Position numbers and translations under genes: made by a program
Notes under the pieces: model-generated
The model's database searches: none
What the model was told of the DNA's origin: nothing
Seen by the model: the letters and a program-made list of their open reading frames with translations, nothing else
Assembly: GCA_015178975.1 (NCBI GenBank)
Contig: WHVD01000008.1
Span: 806,001 to 870,000 of the forward strand
DNA length: 64,000 nucleotides
Source of the DNA: Hysterangium stoloniferum
Taxonomy: Eukaryota; Basidiomycota; Agaricomycetes; Hysterangiales; Hysterangiaceae
Direction of reading: 5' to 3'
Shown here: positions 21,195 through 32,613 of the stretch, in pieces
Layout: each line of letters opens with the position of its first letter
Numbering within the stretch: the stretch's first letter is position 1

Positions 21195-22140
21195 GACTTT
21201 AAGTAGAACACTTATGTATGTACATGGTGCTGCCAGAACTGAAGAAAGTATCCAAGGAACCTAAAATGGGTGGCCAGTGGTGCCTCCACACCCTAGCCAA
21301 GCTAAAGAGAAGGAAATCAATCATTGGAGGTCCAGATTCTGTGATAACCCAATATCCAACAATCAACAGATTGTAAATGGGTGGGTTAGTTGTATCCAGG
21401 ACTGCTGAATAACTAAAAACCAACTGTGTCATAAAATGACCTAAAGAGTGCCTTTTGCAATGGGGGTCTGAAAAGGGCTTCTGAGAGATAACAACACTGT
21501 TAGGCCTTGTTCAAAGGATTTGTGGAGGACTGGTTCTACCAGTGAACTGAGGAATCAAAAGTATGGGGAAGAGGTGAGTGGATGTGTGGTGACTGGAAAG
21601 CCACTGTCACAAATTGAAGACTCCAATGCAAGTCTCAATCAAAAAGTGGGGGTCTGAAAAGGTTTGCTGCTGAGTGACAATACTATTGCTAGTGTTGTCA
21701 AAGCATTTTTGAGGGAGACTGGGTCTGCCAGCTAAGCCGAAACTAGAGGATTTGAAATGCTAAAAGGGGTAAAATGCTAGAAGCAAGATGACATGGCTTG
21801 GGTGATCTGAAAGGAGTGGGTGCATTGCAAATTGGGAACCCACTGTTTACACAGGGGAATTCAATGCAATCCTTTGCCAGTGCAGAGGCCTGAGGGGTTG
21901 CTTTCTTGAGCAATAACACTATTGCTAGTGCTGACAAAAGGGAGAGAGGGAGCCTGGGTCAACCAGTGGAGCTGAAACTAAAAGGACTGGGAAGCTAAAA
22001 TGAAAAAATGCAAAACCAAGAGACAAAAAAGAGCTTGAAGGTCTAAAGGGTGGATAAGTTGCAAATCGGAAGGCCACTTTTACAATCAACCAGAGGGCTG
22101 ACAATGCTAAGAGTTATAGAGGTAAAGGTCAGGGCTGGCC
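21195..22140 (-). pseudogene. Fossil gypsy protease region with internal tandem copies
   Basis: 21199-21432, read on the minus strand, is clearly homologous to the protease region of elements A and B (the TQLDSSCS...LGYNWL part). From about 21440 to 22120 follow three diverged units of about 220 bp, each with a CTATTGCTAGTG-type block and a CCACTGT...CAATGC-type block; these also resemble the protease region. The fossil is old, heavily broken and CpG-poor. Confidence 0.6.
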
Positions 22141-22216
22141 GATGACACCTTTGAAGGGATTAAGAGAAGAGTAATATGTATGTAGATATGTATTAAAACA
22201 AGAGGAGGGTAATCTA

Positions 22217-23821
22217 CAGTGACTTACAAAACATATCCAATGTTTTGCAGTTTCAACTTATATAGCTTATACCCTAGTAGATAAAATCATACAAATCACC
22301 AAAATATTTGCCAACATGCTCTATCATGTATAGTCCAAGGCATCATAAGGTCATTATGTAATATCCATATATGGTAACAATATGAATATTTTAATAGAGA
22401 GGGGTCATTGGATACCTTTTGTAACTGACAGGCTTTTGCATGAAAATTATATGACAATGTTGATTGTTTGCACTTGTTTATATTTTTCAACATGTCATGT
22501 GATCATGCTGTGCTAAAGTATAAGTAGAAGGGCTTTCACAGCTAAGATTCTTCTAATTTCAACTATGCATCCTCTGTCCCCTGCTGCCCAGCAAGAGATC
22601 CTTTCTCTACTTGATGCTGGCCATTCTGCCAAACATATTTCAGTTTCCACTGGATATGGCTTTGCTACTATCTCTAGACTTCACTCTAAACATCACTCCC
22701 ACCTTTCTAAGTCCTCTGGTGGTCGTCCTTCCAAACTCTCTACAGCCAATATCTGTTTTGCACAACATCTTATCAGCTCTGGGAAGGCTGATACAGCTGT
22801 AGATGCAACAAAGGCACTTTGCACTATCACCAACCAGTCACTCAATCCTCAAACAGTATGTTGTGGACTTAAGGCAGCTGGGATGAAGCCTGTGGTAAAG
22901 AAGAAAAGGCCTCTTCTTTCTAAGAAGCATAGGAAGGAGAGGATGGACTTTGCTTTGGCACATCAGGATTGGACTGTGGAGGACTGGAAGAAGGTGGTGT
23001 GGTCTGATGAGACAAAAATAAATAGGCTGGGGTCAGATGGTAGGAAGTGGGTGTGGAAAAAGGCAGGGGAGGGCTTGAGTGACAGGCTGGTTGAGGGAAC
23101 CCTGAAGTTTGGTGGTGGATCTTTGATGATGTAGGGGTGCATGCTGTGGGGGGGGGGTTGGTTTTGCATGCAAGATTGATGGAAGGATGGATGGGGATCT
23201 CTACATACAGATTCCAGAGGATGACCTGCAAGCCAGCCTCAGGGATTATGGTAAATCTGCAGATGATGTCCTCTTCCAGCAGGATAATGACCCCAAGCAT
23301 ACCGCAAGAAGGCCCAGAATTGGTTCCAAGAAAATGGTTTCAGGGTTCTCTCATGGCCAGCACAGTCTCCTGATCTGAATCCCATTGAACACTCATGGAA
23401 TCACCTGAAGAGGAGGTTGGCAGGGTATGAGAATGCACCCCAGGGGTTGGAAGAGCTTTGGGAGAGGGTGGTGGAGGAATGGTACAAGATTGATGCAAAG
23501 GTGTGCCAGGATTTGATTGAAAGTATGCCTAGGAGGGTTGCAGATGTATTAAAGGCAAAGGGTAGCTATACCAAGTACTAAATATAAGTAATTTCTTGCC
23601 AAATGCCTGTCAGTGACAAAAGGTATCCAATGACCCCTCTCTATTAAAATATTCATATTGTTACCATATATGGATATTACATAAAGACATTATGGTGTCT
23701 TGGATTATACATGATAAAGTATGTTGGCAAGTATTTTGGTGATTTTTACAATTTTATCTACTGGGGTATAAGCTATACAAGTTGAAACTGCAAAACATTG
23801 GATACATCTTGTAAGTCACTG
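22217..23821 (+). mobile_element. Tc1/mariner-like element M1
   Basis: A 1605-bp element between TA dinucleotides (22215-22216 and 23822-23823), with terminal inverted repeats of about 215 bp (22217-22431 and 23607-23821). The outer tip CAGTGACTTACAAAACATA is echoed as an inverted copy at the inner end of each repeat (near 22404-22427). It contains one transposase gene. Confidence 0.9.
22565..23581 (+). pseudogene. Tc1-like transposase of M1 (inactivated)
   Basis: The DDE transposase can be followed from ATG 22565 to TAA 23579-23581. It has an N-terminal HTH region (SPAAQQEILSLLDAGHSAKH, GGRPSKLS), the first catalytic Asp in WSDETKINRLGSDG, the second in QQDNDPKHT, and the Glu in NPIEHSWNHLKRRL, about 34 residues further on (DD34E). 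It is broken by an in-frame TAG at 23132-23134 (where the family has Trp), a frameshift in the G-run near 23149-23158 and another near 23309. This is an inactive copy. Confidence 0.85.
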
Positions 23822-24351
23822 TAGCATACATAATAGGAGCTTTTATACAAAGGTATAATGGATTTTTGGAGGTCCAAAAATGGAAGCAGAGGGCCAAGAC
23901 AGATCAAAAGAAGCATTGGAAGGAATGGGGAACAAACCAAAACTAAATACAAGGCAACAGAGCTATTCTAAAGGGTATGAGGTGGTAAATGATGACTACA
24001 GTGAACAGATCATAGGAGAGTATCAGAACAGAGATGGGAATGGAACAGCTAAGGGATACTCTATAATAAAGCAAGTTTTGGGTGGCAAGGTGGCAGTCCT
24101 GGGGTCTGGGGCACCAAGATTAGGGTATGGAAAGGTGTGTCAGAGTAGGAATGGGTTGTGGGAGTCCAAAAGAGATATGGATCCTGACATTGAGAAGGAA
24201 ACAGAATGCTAAAGGGGTAATCTCCAATAAACCAAGTTTTCAGGGGACCAAGGTGTTGGTCCGTAGCCTGGGGAGCTGATGTCAGGGTCCCTGAAGGCTA
24301 CCAGAGTTGGAAACAGGTTGTGGGGGCCCAAAAAAATGAGGATCCTAACAG
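23822..24351. other. Spacer between M1 and a solo LTR
   Basis: A purine-rich, CpG-poor sequence with one short open stretch (23880-24212) that has no recognisable domain. It is possibly more decayed gypsy sequence, because phrases such as GGTCTGGGGCACCAAG repeat weakly at 24241-24300. Confidence 0.35.
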
Positions 24352-24902
24352 TGTTAAATGTCAGATTTGGCTTCAGATTATGTGCTGCACCCTCATGCAT
24401 TCATTTGGGTGTCCATATTTCAGAGGAGATGGAAGTCAGAGGAATGCAGATATTCAAAGTTCTGAAGAGTTCCAAATATCAAGTGTACAGAAAGACAGAA
24501 GGAGTGAGAAACTAAGTTGATATTCAGACTGAGGTGTAGGTACAAAATGCGCTAGACTAAATAGAATGCTATCACTATTGTACAATGAACTAAGATTAAC
24601 AATGGAAAATGAAAATGGGAAAGGGGTTTCCAAAACAGGAAGGTAATGGAAACAGGATTGGGGATGGAAGTTCTGGAATGAGTGGATAATGGAAATAGGC
24701 TTGGGGATGAGGATTATGGAATGGGTGGATAATGAGATGGGTGGAATGAAGAATGGCAGACGGAGGAGGATTGCCAGATATGGAACAAGAGGAATGAGGA
24801 TAAGATGTATAGGAACTGGTAAGGTTCTGTTGATGGAAGTTTGGATTGGAAGATTATATCAGGAATTGTGGAAGATGGAAGTACCTGGAACAGGTTGTAA
24901 CA
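24352..24902 (-). repeat. Solo LTR of the A/B group
   Basis: A 551-bp stretch that on the minus strand starts TGTTACAACCTG and ends ATTTAACA, homologous to the A and B LTRs including the CACATAATCTGAAGCC form of the shared motif. No internal element follows on either side and no clear 5-bp target copy is visible, so it is an old solo LTR. Confidence 0.65.
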
Positions 24903-25406
24903 TGGAGGTGGAATATACATATGATAGGGGACTGGGGTGAAGGGTACTTGAGGGATGAGGGTCAGGATCTGGTGGATTCCAGATCTTGATACTGGTCCAG
25001 AAGATGGTTTTGGAACCAAAAGAGTTTCCGGGAATGGAGCTTCACAAACAGAATTCTACACCCATTATGTAGACTCCCTAGTCTTTTTAGTCTCCCTAGC
25101 CTCCCTATACATATCTATAGTAAGCTTTTATACCAACTAGTAAATAGGGACCTCATGAAAGTAGTGTGTCTAGTCTAGCCTAGCCAGCTAGCTCTCCTAG
25201 ATGGTTCTAGACAATCTAGATGGCATATTTACTGATCTTCCCACTTTCCTGATGTAACACTGGATGAATAGAAAAGCTGATCAGAGTGTCACCAAAAGAT
25301 ATAGTGTGGTTTGACTCCAGAAATTGTAGAGGTTGACTGTTGAGGCTTCAAAAGACTTTCAAACCCCAACATTGAATCTCACTGTGTGGCTGCCGTGCAC
25401 TGCTGT
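24903..25406. other. Non-coding spacer
   Basis: No gene or clear repeat. 25064-25215 contains tandem short CTCCCTAG/CTAGCCTAG-like phrases. Confidence 0.4.
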
Positions 25407-25783
25407 CACTAGAGGCACCCCAAGGTTTTTGGAGTTGGAGAACCTTCTGAAAATCCTACTATTTGGCCAAATTTTCTAAGAATTCTCTGAACTAATAAAT
25501 TGTTTGAAATTTTTTTAAGTTTTAGTAGGATTTTCCAAAGTGGAGAATCATATCTGAAAACCTTGAAAATTTGGATTAAGGAACTCTGACTGATAATGTT
25601 TCCTTAGATTTCCTGATGCAAATATTTAAAGTTTTCATATATGATTTTCCACTTTGGAAAATTCTATTAAAAATCAAAATTTTCAAACAATTTATCACTT
25701 CAAAGAATTCTTAGAAAATTTGGCCAAATATTAGGATTTTTAAAAGGTTTTCCAATCCCAAAAACCTTGGGGTGCCTCCAGTG
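25407..25783. mobile_element. Foldback MITE with CACTA-like ends
   Basis: A 377-bp element almost entirely made of two inverted arms of about 180 bp. The ends read CACTAGAGGCACCCCAAGG and, inverted, CACTGGAGGCACCCCAAGG. Flanks are TGT on both sides (25404-25406 and 25784-25786). CACTA ends with 3-bp target copies are the signature of CMC/EnSpm elements, so it may be a non-autonomous member. A half copy lies at 36802-36985. Confidence 0.6.
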
Positions 25784-25786
25784 TGT

Positions 25787-26431
25787 GAGGGGTGCTGCGA
25801 AAAGTGGACGATTGCCACGAATATATATTTTGGCTTCAAACTAAAAACTAGCTATATTTTGTGGTAATACTCAAAATACCACTTTAAATGATGTATGCTC
25901 TTAGAAAAAGGGCTATTCACAATTTGAAACATCAAAACCCAGTCTTAAAGCAAATTATCAAGGCCTTAATACACAGATTGATACATTATGAAGAATATAT
26001 ACAACACTATATCTATTTTATGCTAGGTAAATGCGTCTTTGAAGGCATTTTGAGGTGTTCGCGGGAGTTGTGGCAGTCGCGATACCCTGCGCGGCACTTT
26101 CCCATGGCCCACTGAAACCGCTCTATGATCCGAAGATCATAATATCATTCAACACATTTGCACATTAGACTCCTATCAATGCCCCAGGTGAACCGCGTCA
26201 AACTACGTGTACTCAGTACCGTTAGGCAGAAAGATACATCGGTTACTTGCAATTCTCATACAGTGAAACTAAGATGACAATATTATCGATAACGGTCTCA
26301 TACCAGTAAGGTTATGTTTACATGCGCTGAATTCAAAGGAAACGCAATATTAGGCCAAGAAAAAAAAATCGTCCCTTGGAGAATAACAACACATATATAT
26401 TTTGAAAAAGATATTCTCATGACGAATGTGT
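25787..26431. other. Intergenic region
   Basis: AT-rich with one short open stretch without recognisable domain. It lies 3' of the lipase gene, which ends at 26432. No further gene seen. Confidence 0.4.
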
Positions 26432-27724
26432 TTAAATGTGCAACTCTATCCAGTTGAGGCATGATTCATTGAACTTTTCGTCAGTACCGTTAAGTTCATT
26501 ATGTAATTCGTGGAACGCGTCCTTCATTACCATTAGCAACCCGATCATCTTACATGTAAGAAACGAGATGCGCACCGGGAAAGATATGTAGGTTTTATCC
26601 TTTGCAGAGATATCGTCGTGAAACTTCTTGGAAGCAACAGGACAAGTCACCTTTCAACGGACGCATGTCAGAGAGGAGAAAGGAAGATACAGGAAACGAA
26701 GGTACGGGATCTAATGTACCGTGAAGGAATATAACCTGGTGAAATCCTGGTGGGTATCACGATGCAACAAGGCAAGTGAAACTTGAATTACCGGAAGATC
26801 GTATTGCCAGTTCTGGTAGCCATTCAATGCAAGCTCCTCGCCCTTGATCAATCATCAGTACAGAGTAGAACAGAAAACATTAGGTACTTACATCGTCAAG
26901 TAAGTCTGACAATGCTTTCAGTGTACCTTGGGTCCTTATCAGCGGGTCTTCCTCCCACGCCCTATTGGTTACCGTATTGTGTGAAAGATTCTATATCGTA
27001 TGATGTTTAAAGTTTAAATACGTATCACTGATCAAGAAGAATACCTCTGACTTGGAACCTGTAGGGAAGACTGTATTGGGGGCCAGCAATCCGATCTTCG
27101 CACCGACCCAACGTGTGGCCTTAGAAACTGGCCTTGACTCGAGCACATGCGGTGCGTACGCAATCACTCCCTTGATGAGCTCAAGCGTTTGACGAGAAGG
27201 CGGGGGATTCTTTCGAGTCACGACATGAAGAACACGACCGCCTCCCTAATAAAAACAAATTCGAGAATAGCAATAACGCATATAAGGGCTCTATCTTGCC
27301 ATAGAAAATCCCATGAGAAAGAGGGGAATATCCTTGAATTGGTGGGCCACCAGATTCACAAAGAACTCTATGTCTTCAACTTGCTCTCTTCCACTGGTCT
27401 TCCCAAAGGAGGCATTGGGGGCCTTTTTCCCAACCTCAGAACAGGTGCGGCCGTATCCCCGTTGGTCATATACGAAAACTGCTATACCTCGTTTGTTCCA
27501 AACCGGGAACACGTGCTCATATCTTCCGCCTACAGATCTGAGTTAAAATTCATTTTTGGCTTGCTTCAAACTAATTGCCCACCATGCTCTAAGAGGCCGT
27601 GGACGAAAAGTACAACAGCACGGGGCATATCATTGGGTGAAAATAAACGAGTATAAAAAGGGCTGTTTTGTGGACCAGTAACCCATTCCTCTTTGAATAG
27701 GGCATTCCCAGAGACTTTCTGCAT
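26432..27724 (-). CDS. Monoacylglycerol lipase-like serine hydrolase
   Basis: Multi-exon gene, start ATG 27724, stop at 26432-26434. Exon 1 reads VVLFVHGLLEHGG (oxyanion HG motif). It is spliced into RYEHVFPVWNKRG, then FVYDQRGYGR and the nucleophile elbow GFSMGG, which spans an intron (27246-27299) with a GC donor (GCAAGA) and TTATTAG acceptor. Later exons give RAWEEDPLIRTQGTLKALSD, VIFLHGTLDPV (the catalytic Asp region) and AFHELHNELNG (the catalytic His). This is the family 4 hydrolase layout of MAGL, which cleaves monoacylglycerols to fatty acid and glycerol; the cytosolic or lipid-droplet location is inferred. No break was noticed. A minisatellite starts about 20 bp before the start codon. 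Confidence 0.8.
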
Positions 27725-27744
27725 AGTAGAGAAGGGGAGAATGT

Positions 27745-28050
27745 AAGTGTAAGTGACAGTGCGATGTAAGTGACAGTGCGATGTAAGTGACAGTGCGATG
27801 TAAGTGACAGTGCGATGTAAGTGACAGTGCGATGTAAGTGACAGCGATGTAAGTGACAGTGCGATGTAAGTGACAGTGTGATGTGCGATGTGCGACAGTG
27901 CGATGTGCGATGTGCGATGTAAGTGCAAGTAAGAACAGAACTCGTCACTATCACGCGTACCCCTTCAAGCATGTGCGATGTGCGATGTAAGCGACAGTGT
28001 GATGTGTGATGTGCGACAGTGCGATGTGCGATGTGCGATGTAAGTGCAAG
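27745..28050. repeat. Minisatellite GATGTAAGTGACAGTGC
   Basis: About seven tandem copies of a 17-bp unit (one shortened) at 27748-27885, passing into GATGTGC/GTGCGAC variants up to about 28050. A block with ACTCGTCACTATCACGCG is duplicated at about 27935-27970 and 28048-28083. It lies in the 5' flank of the lipase gene. Each plus-strand unit contains GTAAGT. Confidence 0.9.
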
Positions 28051-28087
28051 AACTCGTCACTATCACGCGTACCCCTTCAAGCCTCGG

Positions 28088-28270
28088 CTGTGCTTCTCGC
28101 AAGTGCCAGATTGGCGAAGAGGGTTATATGATGCTATACAACATATGAATCAAATATAAGAAGGAACAAAATAAATAAAATGAACTGAAACAGATGATGA
28201 ATTGCCTTCTGAAATTTACTGTGCTTCTCCCAAGTGCCAGATTGGCGAAGAGGGTTATATGATACTCAAT
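28088..28270 (+). repeat. Direct repeat of about 50 bp
   Basis: The block TGTGCTTCTCGCAAGTGCC...GGTTATATGAT occurs at 28088-28136 and again at 28219-28265 with one or two differences. It lies between the lipase and MFS promoters. Confidence 0.8.
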
Positions 28271-28442
28271 CAGGTAAATTATGTTATGCAGTGTATGTAA
28301 ATTTAAACCTTATAGTCCTCGAATAATGAAGATCCCGTTTCTCTGTCTCTACACTGTCCCAAGGTCAAGAAATATGGAACCTTTGAAGGAGAAGTAGGTC
28401 TCATTCCTTTAGGCATCGTCAGACTTATTGCTTATTTATCTA

Positions 28443-30679
28443 ATGACTGCTAGAACCCCCAGCACGCCTCTTGCTGACCGAAATCAAACGATTTCAAAGA
28501 TTTCTCAGCCCGATAGACTCGAATATAATAAAAGAGGCTTTGACTTCTGGATGGTCTTCGTGGCTAATCTTTTGGTCGATTTATTGTCTGCTTTAGATTT
28601 GGTACGCACCCTTCCTTCAAGCCTGGGCCTAATTTTGTGTTGATATAATTTGGATATAATTATCACAGACAGCTGTCTCAACGACGCTCCCAACAATAGT
28701 TTCGGATCTCAATGGAACAGATTTCATATGGGCTGCGGCTGCATACACCATATCTTCCACCGCAATAGTCCCTACTGTTGGTGGACTCGTCTCAATATTC
28801 GGACGGAAGCCCGTTCTTCTTACTTTTATTGTATTCTTTGCGATTGGGTCCGCCATATGCGGGGCAGCACACAATATGAGTATGATAATCGCGGGACGAG
28901 GTATGTCAATAGTTAACAGCCTTTCTCCGGCTTACATAGTGGTCATGTATCTCCTCATTATAGCAATACAAGGATTTGGAGGCGGCGGATGCATATGTAC
29001 CACAGAGATCATTTATGCTGATTTAGTCCCTCTTCCCGAGCGTGGAAAATTTCTGGGTGTGACAGCCTCGTGAGTGCCTCCTTCATTAGAGGAAGATCAT
29101 AATTGATCCATTGACGTCAAGTGTTTGGGCGTTTGCCTGGTGCGTTGTGTCATTATGGTTGGCTTGACCATTCGTCCTTATAAACATAATAGTGCGATTG
29201 GACCCCCGATTGGTGGTGCACTCTCTAACTCAGGGGCTTGGCGCTGGCTTTTCTATCTTAATCTCCCTCTTTGTGGGCTCTCGTTCAGTTTGTGCACAAT
29301 ATTTCTCCGTGTACACACGCCACTGGACCCCTTCCGGACAAAAATTCGCCGCATGGACTGGTTGTGAGTACATCTTGTAATTGGGAACTGAACTTTGGTT
29401 GAGCCTAGCTTCATAATTGTTTGGAAAAGGGGAAATGCCATCATAATCTCTAGTACAACGTCGGTCATGCTAGGTCTGACCTGGGGCGGATTGCAATTCC
29501 CATGGTCTTCTTGGCATGTATTGGCACCCCTCTGTCTGGGGGCTGTGGGAATGGGCCTTTTTGTACTCGTAGAAGGCAAATGGGCAAATGAGCCGACGGT
29601 ATGGAATCTCAATCATAGCTCTGGTTCCAAGTCACATTACTCATCGGACGCCATATTCAGGTCCCATTATTCTGTATAAAAAATCGTACAACCTTAAGCG
29701 GGTGAGTGACAAGTTTCGACTAGCAGGCAAGGTCACTAATTCACCTATTCTTAGGTATCTCGGGACTTTTTTCCATGGCATTGTTTCTATGGCAGCGATA
29801 TGTAAGTTGGAGGCCAGCTTCTCACCGACTTAGAGCGTGCTATCTATTCTGCTAATATTATTATTTTAGTCTACCTCCCTGTTTATTTTCAGGCATCCAA
29901 GGGCGCGTCCCCAATCCATTCCGGCATTGACTTCCTTGGCATAGCTCTGACCATAGCACCTATCGCTATTGCCACTGGTGCATCAGTGCAGATCTCCAGA
30001 CGATACAGACCCCAAAATTATATAGGTTGGATGTTGACTATCATTGGATTCGGGTTGCTATCCACTCTCACACCAGACAGCAGGGTGGGTGCATATGTGG
30101 GGTTTGAGATTATACTTGGTATTGGATTAGGGATGATCTGGATAGCGACCCAGTTCCCTATCTTAGCACCACTGCCTTATTCGAACAACGCACATGCATT
30201 GGCGTTCTTCACATTCATACGGTCCTTCGCACAGGTGGGTTTATTTGAACTCAATTCCCATTCTGAAACTGGATTATGCCTTTATTATTTACACTGGTCT
30301 CGTTGTTGCACGCTCAAATGCTGACGCTTCTTCTGTTCAGAGCTGGGGAACAGTCATTGGTGGCACTATCCTACAAAACAAGCTTCTTAGTACTATTCCA
30401 GTCTCACTGAAGGCGTCGCTACCACAAGGTATACAAATTGCGTATGCCATTATCCCCCAAATACAGCATCTGCGCCAGGTGGACCAGGATGAGATTCGTG
30501 TCTCTTTTTCAGCGAGCATGGCATTGATCTGGCAGGTCATGGCGGGATTGTCCGGAGCTGGGCTGTGTACGTGCTTATTGATGAGGGAAGAGCCCATGCG
30601 AGCAGCTATGGACGAAACGTGGGGCCTCCAGGAGAGGACGCATGAGAATAGAGGCGATAGTGGCAGCCAAATCGCTTAA
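28443..30679 (+). CDS. MFS transporter, DHA2-type (drug/toxin exporter family)
   Basis: Multi-exon gene from ATG 28443 to TAA 30677-30679. Exon 1 (28443-28601) is spliced to 28669 in frame, giving LDLTAVSTTLPTIVSDLNG. MFS motif A is GGLVSIFGRKPVLL. An intron at 28901-28963 is followed by AIQGFGGGG. An 18-nt microexon (29122-29139) completes VWAFACAIGPPIGGALS (motif C). Later segments include WLFYLNLPLCG, SGIDFLGIALTIAPIA, IGWMLTIIGFGLLSTL and a last exon with SWGTVIGGTILQNKL. The many hydrophobic segments and motif order fit the 14-TM DHA2 group, plasma-membrane proton antiporters exporting toxins or metabolites; the substrate is unknown. No certain break was noticed, though the junction around 29640-29830 was not resolved. 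Confidence 0.8.
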
Positions 30680-31029
30680 TATTTATGTTTTCCTGATGTT
30701 ATTAGTGCCTATGAAAGTTTGATTTCTGATTCCGAGGATACCATAAGAGGGATCAGAAGATTTTTTATTGCTGTAGTCGATAGTGTTGGAATTAATTCTC
30801 GAGGGTCGCAAGAATCACAAGAAAGATAGATATAATTTCCACTGGGACCTCTGTGCCTCGCAGGAGGTAAACTGATAGTGTGTAAGTATAAGCAAACAAT
30901 CTACTTATATATGTGCCTCAGAACAGTATGTTAAGTTAATGATATCAAAATCAAATGGTCAGATCTTCCCAAATACAATGGGAGTCACTCCAAAGTGTTA
31001 GAGTACATCCTGGATATCACGAGTCTTTC
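30680..31029. other. MFS 3' flank
   Basis: No gene seen; AT-rich 3' region passing into decayed repeat sequence at about 30915. Confidence 0.4.
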
Positions 31030-32613
31030 AGAGATTTCAGAAACAATGAGCTCATTACTAGGGGTCACTCTCCCCAGATGACTCACCAGGAATGCTAAGA
31101 TTTGGTGGAGCACCTTAGACTGCAAACATCATACTGGGTTTAGTCAATCTCATGGATCTTTCCTCTGGGGTATCATCAAAGGATTACTGGGAACTCACTA
31201 GCACAAATCCTTAGCTCTAGAGTAGGAAGAAATGAGATTTCATAAAACAGGTCATGACCACGAAACTCCAGTGCAGTATATTCAGTGAAGAATTAAACTA
31301 TATTGCATTCTATATGGTTTCCATCAATATGAGAAGGAAGAAATGCACCATTTGACTCTGACCTTGCCCATGGAATGGCTTAATCTACAAGAAGCTCTCA
31401 TCAATACATGGAGCCAAATGCATTGAGAATGGTATAGTTTGTTAGGATCACAACTTTCGGACCTCTGACAATTGATTTGGCCAAGTTACATTCTTCGGCT
31501 TCCTGACATCGGCACCCCTGCACATGGCACTACCACTTGTGGTGCTCTGATACTCATCATCCCGTCCCACTATCCTGTCCTGTGTTCAATCCCGACAGTC
31601 TTCCATCCCTGCCATACCTCCATCCTCATTTCCTGCTACCTCACTCCTCTAATATGTTGCTTCATCATCTGTACTTAGTTTTAGATTGATCTGTTACCCT
31701 TCCCCATGCTTCTTTTGACCTGTTTGCCCCTCTGCTTCCTTGACTGGACCCCTGACCTTCCATGTTACTTAGTATAAATAACCTTCATGTATTCTACAAG
31801 CTCCTTAGTTCGAAAATCAACTTAGATTAGCTCCTTTCAACTTAAGGAACTTCCTCCTAATTCCTTCCTTCAGTTATCCTTCATCTTGGACCTACATCAT
31901 AGTTGTCGGCATGCCGCAACTATCATACCTTATGACACCTTCATGCATCGGCCTCCCAGTCAAGTGAATTAGGTGTTGTTCTTAGCTTGTATTGTACTAT
32001 CTGCTTTGTTTGAAATATTGGAGCACCCTAACAGTTCATGTGAGGGTGCAACACATAAGTTGAAGCCAAGCTCCACTCATCTTATAGAGTCGGACCTCCT
32101 GACTAGTACAATTCCTATCGTCGGCCCCCTGATTACTTCATATCTCATTGGTGCCCCCCTGACTAGGACTTCCCTGACCTCCTTAGGCTTAGGTCTTAAC
32201 ATAGTTCCAGAAACCTAGAGTCATGTTGATGGAACAAGAAGAGTCAAATCTGGAGACTGAGGACAATCTCCCTCCTCCCAGTCACATCCTCACCAGTGAA
32301 ACCAAAGAGAGAACTCCAATGAGAAAAAATGGTCAATAAAATTCAAACCCAGTACAAAGCAAGGGCACAGACCAGAGCATTTCAAGATTGGTTGTCCTTG
32401 TTGGACAACACCATTACTATTCTTGGAAGAACAAAAGAAATACAAGTCCAGAATACAAAGGAACCACAAGGCCACACAAGGAACTGAAATGTGGTCCTAT
32501 GAACCATAGTTCTTTTTGTCTCAATCTTTCCTTTATTCTATATTCCTTTGTTCATACCATCTATTGTCACATTAGTATATACATATACATAAGTAGAAAG
32601 GATGTTATGACCG
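31030..32613 (+). pseudogene. Fossil retroelement gag-like region and flank
   Basis: 31080-31440 reads, in broken form, as a fungal retroelement Gag: a WWSTLDCK-like start, EEMRFHKTGHDHETPVQYI and LTLPMEWLNLQEAL. 31470-32250 is pyrimidine-rich non-coding sequence with another form of the shared LTR motif (CACATAAGTTGAAGCC at about 32050), so an LTR remnant is likely. 32230-32500 has an open Gly/Thr/Lys stretch without a recognised domain. Old, with many breaks and very few CpG. Confidence 0.45.

Noticed and set aside
22920-23300. Pro/Ser-rich minus-strand frames in M1
   Set aside because: They are shadows of the transposase on the plus strand.
27566-27972. Thr/His/Leu/Ser-rich repeat proteins on the minus strand
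   Set aside because: They are translations of the minisatellite; only the part from 27724 downward is the lipase first exon.
27745-28050. Possible CRISPR array
   Set aside because: The short units are directly adjacent without unique spacers, and the genome is eukaryotic; it is a minisatellite.
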